Positions 43,202-54,561 of a DNA stretch of 64,000 nt are shown here, piece by piece. Positions within the stretch are counted from its first letter, which is position 1. Each line of letters begins with the position of its first letter. The DNA is from Arachis hypogaea (Eukaryota; Streptophyta; Magnoliopsida; Fabales; Fabaceae). The notes under the pieces were generated by a model. It saw nothing but the letters and a program-made list of their open reading frames with translations. It ran no database searches and was not told where the DNA came from. The position numbers and the translations under genes were made by a program. The stretch covers positions 66,527,772 to 66,591,771 of the forward strand of contig NC_092051.1 of assembly GCF_003086295.3 (NCBI RefSeq), given 5' to 3'.

Positions 43202-44728
43202 GAGAACTCTTTCAGTTTCTCTCCAATCCTTCTTATGACTCAAGATATCTTTCATGAACATGGCATAAGAGGGTATTTGCTCAAGTGCCTCTACAAACGG
43301 AATCTTTATTTTAAGAGTCCTGAGATAGTCTACAAAGTGGGCAAATTGCTTATCCTGCTCCTCTTGGCGGAGTTTTTGAGGATAAGGCATCTTGGCTTTC
43401 TATTCCTCAACCTTGGTTGCTGCAGGTTTATTTCCTACAGAAGTGGTTGGAGAAGCCTTTTTAGAGGGGTTGTTATTAGCACTTGTGTGTGTCTGATCCC
43501 TCACTGGCGTTTGAATGCCAGGGTTGGAAGCTTGATTGGCGTTGGACGCCAACTTCCTACCTGTTTCTGGCGTTTGAACGCCAGAACTGAGCTTCCATTG
43601 GGCGTTTGACGCCAGCTCCTTGCCTATTCCTGGCGTTTAAACGCCAGAACTGCGCGTGGGTTGGGTGTTTAACGCCAACCTTGCATCCTTTTCTGGCGTT
43701 TGAATGCCAGAGTTGTTCCTCTCTGGGCCCTTACTGTCCTCAGAGGGTTTTTGGATAATATTTTGCTCATCCTCTGTCAGTTGTTATTTTCTTGGCTTTC
43801 TGCTGCTCTGAAGTGAGGTATTTAATGTTTTTCCACTTCTTAATTGAACTGCCTGGCACTCTTCTGTTATCTGCTTTGATAACTGCTGTTTTGACTGATT
43901 CAATTATGCCTCCATATTTTTATTAGCATTTTTAGTGTCTTGTAGCATCTCTTTGAATTCTGCTAGCTATTTTGTTAGAAAGCACAATTGTTAATTGAGT
44001 TCAGCAACTTGTTCTGGAGGACCAAGTTTAGTGGACACTGCTTTGGCTTCTTCTTTTATGGAGGACCCACTACTTATGTACAGATGCTGATTTCTAGCAA
44101 CTATATCAATAAGCTCTTGAGCCTCTTCAATAATTTTTCTCATGTGTATAGATCCACCAGTTGAGTGATCTAGAGATATCTGAGCTCTTCCCATAGTAGA
44201 AGATGTCTAATTGCACCCACTCTGAAAACATTTCAGAGGACATTTCCTTAGCATCCCTCTATACCTCTCCCAGGCATTATAAAGGGATTCTTCATCCTCT
44301 TGTTTAAAGCCTTGGATGTCCAGCCTTAGCTGTGTCATCATTTTTGGAGGGAAATATTGATTCAGGAATTTGTCTGATAACTGTTTCCATGTTCTTATGC
44401 TTGCTGTGGGTTGGTTATTTAACCACCTTTTAGCTTGATCTTTTACAGCAAACGGAAATAGTAACAGCCTGTATACATCCTGATCTACCTCTTTGTCACG
44501 CACTGTGTCAGCAATTTACAAGAACTGCACCAGAAACTCAATAGGTTTTTCTTGTGGAAGACCAGAATACTGGCAACTTTGCTGCACCATGACAATGAGC
44601 TGAGGATTTAGCTCAAAACTACTTGCTTTGATGGGAGGTATACAGATGCTACTCCCATATGCAGCAGTAATGTGGTTAGTATATGACCACAGAGTCCTTC
44701 TGGACTGTTCATTTCCACTTAAGTCCAT
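43202..44728 (-). pseudogene. gag-pro: D gag and start of protease, 5' section
   Basis: The start at 44728 (minus) MDLSGNEQSRRTL matches B Gag. Recognisable Gag core: FELNPQLIVMVQQSCQYSGL, AKRWLNNQPTASIRTWKQL, NQYFPPKMMTQLRLDIQGF and LYNAWERYRGMLRKCP. Stops lie near 44514 and 44205 and the frame is lost further on. A palindrome block (43501-43715) sits between Gag and protease, and the last part (MPYPQKLRQEEQDKQFAHF) leads to the F insertion point. It continues at 19302 downward. Confidence 0.88.
43501..43715 (-). repeat. Palindrome block in the gag-protease spacer of D
   Basis: Seven units of 30-33 bp, for example TCTGGCGTTTGAACGCCAGA and CTGGCGTTTAAACGCCAG. Same place as 57887-58148 in B. 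Confidence 0.85.
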
Positions 44729-46364
44729 GATGGAGAAAGGGAGATGATGCAGATTGTAAATAAATATTTTTTTTTGAAAACCGAAAGTAAAATTAAATAA
44801 AATAAAATAAAATAAATGAAAAATTGACTATATTTTCAAAAATTAGAAGAAAAAGAAATAAAAGAAAATTGAAAACTAAATTAATTAATTAAAAAGATTT
44901 GAAAAATATGTGGGTGAGGATTTTCGAAAAAAATGAAGAGAGAGAAATGGGTTAGGAAGTTTGAAAAAGATATGTCTTAAAATTAAAGATAATTGTAAGA
45001 AAATAAAATAAAATAAAAAAAGAGAAGATATGAAAAGGATTTGATTTTAAGATTTGAGATTAGAAAAGATAAGATAAGCTAGATAAGAGAAGATAAGGAA
45101 TTTAAATTAAAAAGTTTTGAAATTTAAATTTTAAATTTGAAAATTAAATTTTGAAATTTGAAATTTGAAATTTGAAATTTAAAATTTAAAATTTTGGAAA
45201 TTGAAATTTGAAAATTCAAATTTGAAAGTTGAAATTTGAAAATCGAATTTTGAATTTTCGAAAAAGTCAACAATATAAGATAAGGATTTGAAAAAGATTT
45301 AAATTTTGAAAAGACTTGATTTTTAAATTTGAAAATTAGATTTTGAATTTTAAATTTTGAAATTTGAATTTTGAAATTTTGAAAATTGAAATTTGAAATT
45401 TAAAATAAGATAAGATAAAATTTTGAAAAAGATATGATTTTTTTGAAAAAAATTTGAATTTTGAAATTTTTAAAACTAAGATAAGATAAAATAGAAATTT
45501 TAAAATAAAAATCTAAATTTTTTTGAAAAAATTTCGAAATATTTGCTCAAAAATAGTTAGAGAAGATATTTTTTTGATTTTTGAATTTTATGATGAAAAA
45601 GAAAAATATACGAAAGACACACAACTTATAATTTTTAGATCTAATGCTCCTTGTTTTCGAAAATTTTGGAGGGAAAACACCAAGGAACACCAAACTTAAA
45701 AATTTTAAGATCAAAACACAAGGAAGACTCACAAGAACAACAAGAACATGAAGAAAGAACACCAAACTTAAAATTTTTAGAAAACCAAAATAAAATTTTT
45801 GAAAACTAAAGAAAAGTTAACAGGAGAACACCAAACTTAAAGTTTGGCACAAGATTTATTCAAAGAAAAATTATTTTTGAAAAGTTTTTAGAATGAAAAT
45901 TCCCAATTACCAAGAACATAAGCACACTGTTCTAGCCAATTGAGCTATAAATTTAAAGTATTTTAATAAAGGTATTTAATGTATAAATTTTTTTTTGAAT
46001 ACTGATAATTCGAAAATGCACAAGAAAAATAAGAAGAATCACAAAACAAGAAAAACTAAAGATCAAACAAGGAAAATAAACAAGAACAACTTGAAGATTA
46101 AGAAAGAACAATGAACACAAATTCGAAAATTTAAAACGAAATAAAAACATGCAATTGACACCAAACTTAAAATATAAAACTAAACTCAAACAGAAAAACT
46201 CAATTATCAGTTTATAAAATTTTCAAAATATTTAAAAAGAAAAATAAGGATTTAAAAAAAGAAATTTCAACCAAAAACAATAATAGAAGACTCTAAACCA
46301 AAAAAGATAAATTTTTCCTAATCTAAGCAACAAAATAAACCGTCAGTTGTCCAAACTCGAACAA
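44729..46364 (-). other. Expanded 5' leader of D
   Basis: A/T-rich, about 1.6 kb against 0.76 kb in B. At 45110-45480 it is dominated by variations of AAATTTGAAATTTTGA. AAGTTTGGTGT words occur on the minus strand at 45689, 45762, 45831 and 46162. A tRNA-like fragment lies at 45902-45949. No gene. Confidence 0.8.
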
Positions 46365-46382
46365 TCCCCGACAACGGCGCCA
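46365..46382 (-). promoter_or_regulatory. D primer-binding site (tRNA-Asp)
   Basis: Minus strand TGGCGCCGTTGTCGGGGA, one change from the F and B primer sites, 6 bp from the 5' LTR. Confidence 0.9.
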
Positions 46383-46388
46383 AAAACT

Positions 46389-47931
46389 TGGTGCACGAAA
46401 TTGTGATTCACACTTTTCACAACTCCGCACAACTAACCAGCAAGTGCACTGGGTCGTCCAAGTAATACCTTACGTGAGTAAAGGTCGATCCCACGGAGAT
46501 TGTTGGCTTGAAGCAATCTATGGTTACCTTGTAAATCTTAGTCAGGAGATTAATTATGATTATCAGTTTGAATTGTGAAAAATAAAAGAGCATGAAATAA
46601 ATACTTGTTATGCACTAATGGAGAATATGTTGGAGTTTTGGAGATGCTTTATCTTCTGAATCTCTGCTTTCCCCCTGTCTTCTTCTTCACGCACGCAAGG
46701 TTCTTCCTATGGCAAGCTGTGTGTTGGTGGATCACCGTTGTCAATGGATACCATCTGTCCTCTCAGTGAAAATGGTCTAGGTGCGCTGTCACAACACGGC
46801 TAATCATCTGTCGGTTCTCACTCATGCTGGAATAGGATCTATTGATCCTTTTGCGTCTGTCACTATGCCTAACCCTTGTGAGTTTGAAGCTCGTCACAGT
46901 CATTCAATCCCTGAATCCTACTCAAAATACCACAGACAAGGTTTAGACTTTCCGGATTCTCAAGATTGTTGCCAATGGATTCTAGCTTATACCACGAAGA
47001 TTCTGATTAAGGAATCTAAGAGATACTCATTCAATCGAAGGTAGAACGGGAGTGGTTGTCAGGCACGCATTCATAGATTGAAAAAGGTGATGAGTGTCAC
47101 GGATCATCACATTCATCATATTGAAGTACAAATGAAAATCTTAGATAGAAACAAGCGTGTTTGAATAGAAAACAGAAATAATTGCATTAATTCATCGAGA
47201 CACAGCAGAGCTCTTCACCCCCAACAATGGAGTTTAGATACTCATTCCGTCAGAGAGTACAAAGTTCAGATAAAAAAATGTCATGAGGTGCAAAATAAAT
47301 CTCTAAAAGTTGTTTAAATACTAAACTAGTAACCTAGGTTTACAGAAAATGAGTAAACTAAGATAGATAATGCAGAAATCCACTTCTGGGGCCCACTTGG
47401 TGTGTGCTGGGGCTGATACTTGAGCTTTACACGTGCCTAGGCTATTTCTAGAGTTAAACGCCAGGTTGTAACCTGTTTCTGGTTTTTAACTCCAACTTGT
47501 AACCTGTTTCTAGCGTTTAACGCCAGAATGCAACATGGAACTGGCGTTGAACACCGGTTTACGTCGTCTATCCTTGAGCAAAGTATAGACTATTATCTAT
47601 TGCTGGAAAGTCCTGGATGTCTACTTTCCAACGCAATTGAGAGCGCGCCAATTGAAATCCTGTAGCTCCAAAAAATCCATTCCGAGTGTAGGGAGGTCAG
47701 AATCCAACAGCATCAGCAGTCCTTTTTCAGCCTGAATCAGATTTTTGCTCAGCTCTGTCAATTTCAGCCAGAAATTACCTGAAATCACAGAAAAACACAC
47801 AAACTTATAGTAAAGTCCAGAAATGTGATTTTTATTTAAAAACTAATAAAAATATAATAAAAAGTGACTAAAACATATTGAAAACTACCTAAAAACAATG
47901 CCAAAAAGCGTATAAATTATCCGCTCATCAC
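46389..47931 (-). repeat. 5' LTR of element D
   Basis: 1543 bp, starts TGATGAGCGGATAATTTATA on the minus strand at 47931 and ends AATTTCGTGCACCA at 46389. Several differences from the 3' LTR are visible, so the insertion is clearly older than F. Palindrome words lie near 47450-47555. Confidence 0.93.
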
Positions 47932-47936
47932 ACCCC

Positions 47937-49056
47937 CGTTGTTGAATGTAGAGAAGCAACCAAAGAGCTTAGTGAGGGAGTGAACTTGAGGCTCCATGGT
48001 AAGGAGGAGGAATTAAAACAAGAAGTACAACGAGAGGAGGAGGTAGAAATTAGTGAACAAAAGGAAGTAGTGGTTGGATGTTTAGGATATGTTGAGCACA
48101 TAAAGGAACCTAAAATTGAAGAGACATCTTCCACGAAGTTTGGAAGAGATGTTAAAGAGGAGAGTAATGTTGAAGAAGTGGATAGAGAGTCGAAGGAAAT
48201 TGATCAAGAAGTGGATTCCATCATTAGTGATTTTTTGTCCATATTGGTCAATCCCCTTGATGATCTTGTTGAACCTTCTTCCAGTGAATTGGAAAGCAAT
48301 GTTGAGGAGGATGTACAACCTCCAAGGCATATTGTGAATGAAGAAATGGAAGAAGTGTCCCAAGCAACAAGCCCTCCTATTTATGATGATTCTGAATCAA
48401 CATATGATCCTTTTGAGTTTGATGAGTTCTTCCCCACTGTGCTTAGAATTGATGACGAGGTAGACTTAACTAAACCCCCTGTCTATGATGAGAGTGATAG
48501 GGAAGAGATAGAAGAAATTGGTGAAAAAGAGTGTGAGCCTGAAGAAGCTTGGCGAGAAGTAAAGCTCGAAGAACCTTGCCAAGTGGTGGAAGCCTCTAAA
48601 AGAGGGTGGACGGGAGTAGAGCGTGCTTTATCAAGATCTTTGGGAACTCTTCCACCTAGGTTATCATCCAATCTTTCATTTGAGAGGGTAAAACTTCTAA
48701 CTCTCAGCTTTATTATCCCACTTGAGTATGGTTTGCTTGAGACGGATGGCCAACTTAGAACACTATGTGGAATTAAGCAAAAGAGGAGGATGTTTAGTGG
48801 TTGACGTTCTAAATCTAGACTCATTATGGTTAGAGGCTCAAAATTGAAGAGCGTAGATTGGTGTCGTACTCAATTGAATGGGTCTAGGAGGATAGTTTGG
48901 TGCTTTCACGAGAATTCAACTTTCTTGTCACCCGGACAGAATCAAGGCGATCAATTAGAGGATGGGTGTGAAGATAAGATATGGGATCCTGGATCACACC
49001 ATGGAAGCCAATTTTTGAGCTCATATCTTGGAGAGAACCTCACCCAGGCTTGGTGA
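47937..49056 (+). pseudogene. T3 ORF1, 3' section (acidic protein)
   Basis: Continues the frame broken by D. The product is strongly acidic (EEELKQEVQREEEVEISEQK and many E/D runs), then has a conserved-looking segment LTLSFIIPLEYGLLETDGQL with CGIKQKRRMFSG, a TGA at 48802-48804, and continues in frame with WCRTQLNGSRR, FHENSTFLSPGQNQG and DKIWDPGSH to a TGA at 49054-49056. No protease, RT or integrase motif. It looks like the main protein of a non-autonomous element. I recognise the type only as a frequent unnamed legume repeat ORF. Function unknown. Confidence 0.6.
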
Positions 49057-49180
49057 AGATGGTTGGGACTTTTGACAACCGATTGAAGGTCAAGCACTCT
49101 TGGAGGTTCAAGGATGAATACTGGCATAAACCACCTTGACAAGGAACCTTCCAAATGTCTAACTTAAGGACTTAAACCAA

Positions 49181-49206
49181 AAGTGCTTGGTGGGAGACAC
49201 CCCACC
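49181..49206 (+). other. Post-ORF1 hairpin of T3
   Basis: AAGTGCTT then GGTGGG (49189-49194), loop AGACAC, CCCACC (49201-49206). It is the T3 version of the post-pol hairpin, with all the variable pairs changed together. Confidence 0.75.
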
Positions 49207-49520
49207 ATGGTAAACTCTTTCCATTCTCTTGTAAATATAATGAACGAATGAATTGGGTTCCATTGTATATAATCTATTTACTTCTTAGTATATTTTGCTT
49301 TGCTTGTGCTTGCTAAGGTGTTTATAGATTCTAGGCCTTAATTAGGGATGATTCTTTGAATTTGAGTTTGTGCTTGGATTGCAAGTTTCCTCAATTTGTT
49401 TGAAAAATCCATAAAAATTCAAAATATGTTTGATTTTTGCATCTTAGCTAGTTTTAGAGTCTTAGAGGAGGTTGGAAGGATTATGAGCCCTTCTTGATGC
49501 TCTTAAAAAAAAAAAAAACA
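49207..49520 (+). other. T3 AT-rich spacer
   Basis: Non-coding, ends in a poly-A run at about 49505-49518. Nothing further seen. Confidence 0.6.
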
Positions 49521-49525
49521 CCAGC

Positions 49526-50015
49526 CACGCGCAAGCGCATAGTACACGCGCGCGTCGGCTGCGCATTTAAGCTTTCTAGGCCAAGGACCAAAGAGTTGTG
49601 CCACTTTTGGGCCAACTCTGTGCCCTAACCCACGCAGACGCACGCTGTACGCACTCGCGCCCCTTTGCTTTACCTTACCTACGCGTAGGGACACCTGGCG
49701 CCTCCGCGTCCTATCATCATTCAACTCATCCACGCGCAAGCGCACAGTGTGCGCGCATCGATGCGCTTTTTGCATCACCCAGGCCAAAAGACCCGAGACT
49801 TATGCCAACTCTGGGCCAGTTTTGTGCCCCTGGCCGAGCTCACCCGTGTGGATGCACACCGTACGCGTCCGCGTCCATGGCCAACTCTCCCATCTACGCG
49901 CAAGCGCGGATGGCGCTTCCGCGCCGATCCCTAATTCTCCCACCCATGCGGACGCGCACGGTGCACGCTCGCGTGGATTTAAATTTCCACTTACCCCAGG
50001 GACGCGAAGCCCTAG
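49526..50015 (+). repeat. GC-rich inverted-repeat units in T3 internal DNA
   Basis: About eight units, near 49526, 49628, 49679, 49731, 49846, 49895, 49944 and 49999. Each pairs an ACGCGCAAGCGC-type half with a GCGCTTCCGCGC-type half across a few bases. Sequence between units is ordinary AT/GC mix. Long open frames across it are a by-product of the composition. Confidence 0.75.
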
Positions 50016-51985
50016 CGCATTCGCGCAGCCCCTCCACTCCTCTTCCCAACGTCTCTCTCTCTTCTCTCACCCATAACCACCACCATCGCCTCTACAACCA
50101 GCAACCGACCGGCCACCTCCGACGACACCATCGCCGCCGCCAACGCCCCCCTCTCTTCTTCCCTCGCTCCTTCTTCCTCGCCCTCTCTTTCTCACTTTGC
50201 CCCAGCTCCGTCACCCTGCTCTGTTCCGACGCCGCCCGAGAGCCGCCACGAGCTCCACTGCGCGGCCACCAGTCCTGAGAGCCACCACCGTTCTGCCACC
50301 TCTTCTTCTTTCCCGTCTTCAATTTCTCTTCCCCTCTTATTTCTGTTTGATTAATCTAGTTTAGCTTATTCTGTTTAGCTTTTTTAGTTAGTTTAGTTTA
50401 GTCAGATTAGTGGATTTAGGCTTGTTTGAATTTATGCTGCTGTTTGGAATTGTTCTGTTTTATTGATTTGCTCTGTGCTCATTTGATCTGTTGATGCTGC
50501 CTACTTGTGATTGATTATTGAAAGGAATGCTGACTGAAGCAATTACTGTTGTTCCTTGTGCTGTTTTGGTGCTATGTTCTCAGGGCATTATTTTCTGTTA
50601 TTTGTCCAATAAAAGAAAAGAATGCTGTTGCCTGGTTATTTGCTTTTGTTGAGTAATGTTGGCTAAATTCCTGATTAAATTTGCACTTCATTGTTGGTTT
50701 CAAACATGCTTAATTACTTGAATTCATACTGCTTGCAAGTGGAATGATTACTGTTTTAGAATGGTATTTGCAAGTTGAATTTAATAAATAGCATGCTGCC
50801 TAAATTCATTATCCTTGTTCATTGGGCATATTTGGTGCTTTATTTTAAGCCATTATTTCTGTTCATTATTCAAAGAAAGAATGTTCTTTGTTGCTGGCTA
50901 GTTAGGTTTAAATTGCCTTTTGATGTTTTGCTGCTGAAAGGTTGGCTTATTTGTTCCATTCATATGAACTCGCATATGGTTTTTTGTGTTTTAATTGTTA
51001 ATGAATTCATATGGCATCTGGATTGATTGTTTGAATTTGGAAAATAGCCAATTTATTGCTGAAATGCTGCCGGATTTTTCCTAACCATGTTTCATGAAAT
51101 TAACATTGTTCTAATTAGTGCAACAAGCTTCTATTAAACGATTTTTGTGTCAATAAGATTTTGTTTGCTAAATGGTTTTGGAAACTCCTCAAGAACATGT
51201 TTACAGGTTTTGGTCATGCTTGTAGTACTCTTTGCTTGCTTATATGCATTGCATAGTTAAGTAAGCTTTCAAATTGACCATAACTTGAAACTCTTTTGAG
51301 ATTTTGTGCCTCTTTTGCATAAACTCACAAGTTTTAAGGTTTTTAATCTGTGTGACTAATTGATTCATTCTATTCATGCCTAATTTGCATCAAGTCACAT
51401 AGATCATGAGATTTTCCATTCTTGTTTCAACTTGTGAATTTTATGCCTCTTTGGAATTGGTGTTGAATGTTTCTTGATTTTCTTGTTCCTCAATGTTCTG
51501 ATTTTACCAACACCAAGTCATATAATTCTAGTGATCATCACATTGATTGATGACTTATTTTCATAATTGGTTGCTTTTTGGCAATATTATATTTCATCAT
51601 CAATGACTATATGCATTTCATGGTTGTGAGTATGCTTGCATCCATACTTTGTAAACTTCTTTTAATTGAGCCGATAACTGTCATATCACTGATTTTTGAA
51701 CTAATTTCTAACTCTAACTTGATTAACTAACTAATTTCTTCCTTTTGTTTTAAACATAACCCTTTTTAATCATTCATTTGAATATGGCATTTCTTAGGCT
51801 TAATGAATAAGCAATGTGCAATTGTGGTTTGAATTCTTACTTTGTGACTTGGGTTAAATTTTGAGTTTTATTACTTGCATTCTAAGAATTCTCTTTTCTT
51901 CACTCACTTCATGAATATGTCTTACCTTGAGTGCTTTATATCTACTTGGCTAATTGCTTATATCATATCATAACTATTTTTCAGG
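50016..51985 (+). other. T3 pyrimidine-rich tract and intron-like region before the env-like ORF
   Basis: 50030-50340 is C/T-rich (CTCTCTCTCTTCTCTC, repeated CCACC) and resembles a plant 5' leader. 50340-51980 is T-rich, without coding potential, and ends in ATTTTTCAG at 51976-51984, a good 3' splice site 1-2 bp before the ATG at 51986. It could be an intron of a spliced subgenomic env-like message. This is inference. Confidence 0.4.
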
Positions 51986-52807
51986 ATGTCAGACAAAGGG
52001 AAAGCTATAGCCACTACTTCTAAGAAGAGAAAGCGCTCTAAAGCCTCTACCCCTTCTCCTTATGCTAATTATGCTAAGAATCCACTGAATGACGTGGACA
52101 TAGAGAATTAGCTACTCCCATCCACTGACCCAATCAAATTCCTTAACCTCTACTGTGAGCTTCGCTACCTTAAATTTCTGAAGACGAACATGAACATTGA
52201 GAACAAGATGGTCCTTCCCAATGATGTGAGATGCGCCATCAACAGCCGTATCCTGGAGTTAGGCTTGGACTTTGTTGATAGAGATCTGGGGAGGATAAAC
52301 ATTTCATGGGTGAGAGAATTCTACTGTAACTTCTTCCGTGCCACTCTTGATTCAGTCCATCTGTGGGGTAGAGAGATTTTGATCACTGAAGCTACTATTG
52401 GGGAGGCATTGCTTTGCCGACCTCGTACTAGTGACTCATGCGCCTGTCAGCAGGCAGAGGTAGCTATCCACTGCATGACTTTTGATTATGAGGCACTGAA
52501 GCACATGATTGCCACACCTGACGCCCCTTGGGTGATGGATTCTGGGAACAAGAAGCCCAAGGGGATGCTCTTCACTTATCTGCCGAGAGAGGCTAAGACT
52601 TGGCAGCATATATTTGCCCATTATGTCCTGCCCATCACTCATTTCTCAAAGATCCCGATGGATATGCTAGTTCTGATTGGGTGTGTGATGGAGGGGAAGG
52701 AGGTAGACTTTCCCCGACTGATTAGGCAGAGTATGTGGCACGCTCACATTCGTGGTCTACTACCATTTCCTACACTGGTTACCAGCATGATTGAGCTGGC
52801 TGATGTC
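51986..52807 (+). pseudogene. T3 env-like ORF (putative plant transposon protein domain), truncated by element A
   Basis: ATG at 51986 gives MSDKGKAIATTSKKRKRSKA with a basic, nuclear-signal-like stretch. A TAG lies at 52109-52111; the frame then stays open to 52807. The core shows WVREFYCNFF, EILITEATIGEALLCRP, FTYLPREAKTWQHIFAHYVL and HIRGLLPFPTLVTSMIELA, which I place in the same broad family as the env-position ORFs of element 1 and B, though it is distant from them. Element A begins at 52808, removing the rest. No signal peptide or membrane segment. Confidence 0.7.
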
Positions 52808-54561
52808 TGATGAGCAGATAATTTATACGCTTTTTGGCATTGTTTTTACATAGTTTTTAGTATGATTTAGTTAGTTTTTAGTATATTTTTATTAGTTTTT
52901 AAATAAAAATCACATTTCTGGACTTTACTATGATTTTGTGTGTTTTTCTGTGTTTTCAGGTAATTTCTAGCTGAAATTTAGGGACCTGAGCAAAATTCAG
53001 ATTCAGAGGTTGAAGAAGGACTGCAGATGCTGTTGGATTCTGACCTTCCTACACTCAAAGTGGATTTTCTAGAGCTACAGAAGTCCAAATGGCACGCTCG
53101 CAATTGCTTTGGAAAGTAGACATCCAGGGCTTTCCAGCAATATATAATAGTCCATGCTTTGCCCGAGTTTAGATGACACAAACTGACGTTCAACGCCAGC
53201 TTTCTGCCCTATTCTAGAGTTAAACGCCAGAAACAGGTTGGAAAGTGGAGTTAAACTCCAGAAACAAGTTACAAACTAGCGTTCAACTCCAAGAGAAGCC
53301 TCTACACGTGTAAAGCTCAATGCTCAGCCCAAGCACACACCAAGTGGGCCCCAGAAGTGCATTTCTGCATCATTTACTCATTTCTGTAAACCCTAGTAAC
53401 TAGTCTGATATAAATAGGACCCTTTACTATTGTATTAGACATCTTTGATCAGTTTTATGCTATCTTAGACCTTTATGGAGGCTGGCCATTCGGCCATGCC
53501 TGGACCATTATCACTTATGTATTTTCAACGGTAGAGTTTCTACACAACATAGATTAAGGTGTGGAGCTCTGCTGTTCCTCATGAATTAATGCAAAGTACT
53601 ATTATTTTTCTATTCAACTCAAGCCTATTTCCTATCTAAGATATACACTTGTTCTTCAACCTGAGGAAGGTGATGATCCGTGACACTCATCATCATTCCC
53701 ACCCATGAACGCATGCCTGACAAACACTTTCGTTCTACTTGCAATCGCTTAAGTTCATATCTCTTAGCCTTCTTGTTCATGACGCATGGTTGCCTCGCCT
53801 AACAACCGAGCCTTCCATTCCATGAGATCAGAGTCTTCGTGGTATAGGCTATAATTATTGACGGCCATTCTTGAGATCCGGAAAGTCTAAACCTTGTCTG
53901 TGGTATTCCGAGTAGGATCTGGGAAGGAATGGCTGTGACGAGCTTCAAACTCGCGAGTGCTGGGCGTAGTGACAGATGCAAAAGGATGACTGAATCCTAT
54001 TCCAGTATGATCAAGAACCGACAGATGAATAGCCGTGCGGTGACAGCACATTTTGGACCATTTTCACTGAGAGGACGGGATGTAGTCATTGACAACGGTG
54101 ATGCCTTGCATAAGCTTGCCATGGAAGGGAGTATGAATGATTGGATGAAGACAGTAGGAAAGCAGAGGTTTAGGAGGAACGAAAGCATCTCTATATACTT
54201 ATTTGAAATTTTCACCAATGAATTACATAAGTATCTCTATCCTAGTTTATGTTTTATTTATATTATCAATTCATCATAACCATTTGAATCTGCCTGACTA
54301 AGATTTACAAGGTGATCATAGCTTGCTTCATGCCGACAATCTCTGTGGGATCGACCCTTACTCACGTAAGGTTTATTACTTGGACGACCCAGTGCACTTG
54401 CTGGTTAGTTGTGCGAAGTTGTGACAAAGTGTGATTCACGTTTGAGAGCACCAAGTCTTTGGCGCATTTGTTAATGATCGCAATTTCGTGCACCAAGTTT
54501 TTGGCGCCGTTGCCGGGGATTATTCGAGTTTGGACAACTGATGGTTCATCTTGTTGCTCAG
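52808..54561 (+). mobile_element. Element A: 5' LTR, primer site and start of leader
   Basis: LTR 52808-54495 (1688 bp), primer site TGGCGCCGTTGCCGGGGA at 54502-54519, then 42 bp of leader that matches the start of B's leader until B interrupts it at 54562. The rest of A should lie beyond the right end of the window. U3 holds palindrome words (53187-53290), including TGGAGTTAAACTCCA at 53246-53260; TATAAATA is at 53409-53416. U5 has one degenerate LTR-end plus primer-site copy near 54448-54478. Confidence 0.88.

Larger units (their letters stand above)
13292..47931 (-). mobile_element. Element D: degenerate Athila-type element, split by element F
   Basis: Minus-strand element with both LTRs (46389-47931 and 13292-14832), primer site, gag, protease, RT, RNase H and an env-like remnant. 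Integrase is missing: after RNase H the frame enters the same TQGSPS tail as in element 1. Without the 23.9-kb F insertion it is about 10.7 kb. It is inserted in ORF1 of T3 with TSD CACCC. Confidence 0.93.

Noticed and set aside
43076..43609. 177-residue plus-strand ORF across the F-D junction
   Set aside because: Spans the end of the F LTR and antisense of D protease; no coding character.
49598..50278. 226-residue plus-strand ORF and overlapping ORFs on both strands
   Set aside because: Product of GC-rich inverted-repeat units and a CT-rich tract; several frames and both strands are open equally, and no domain is seen.
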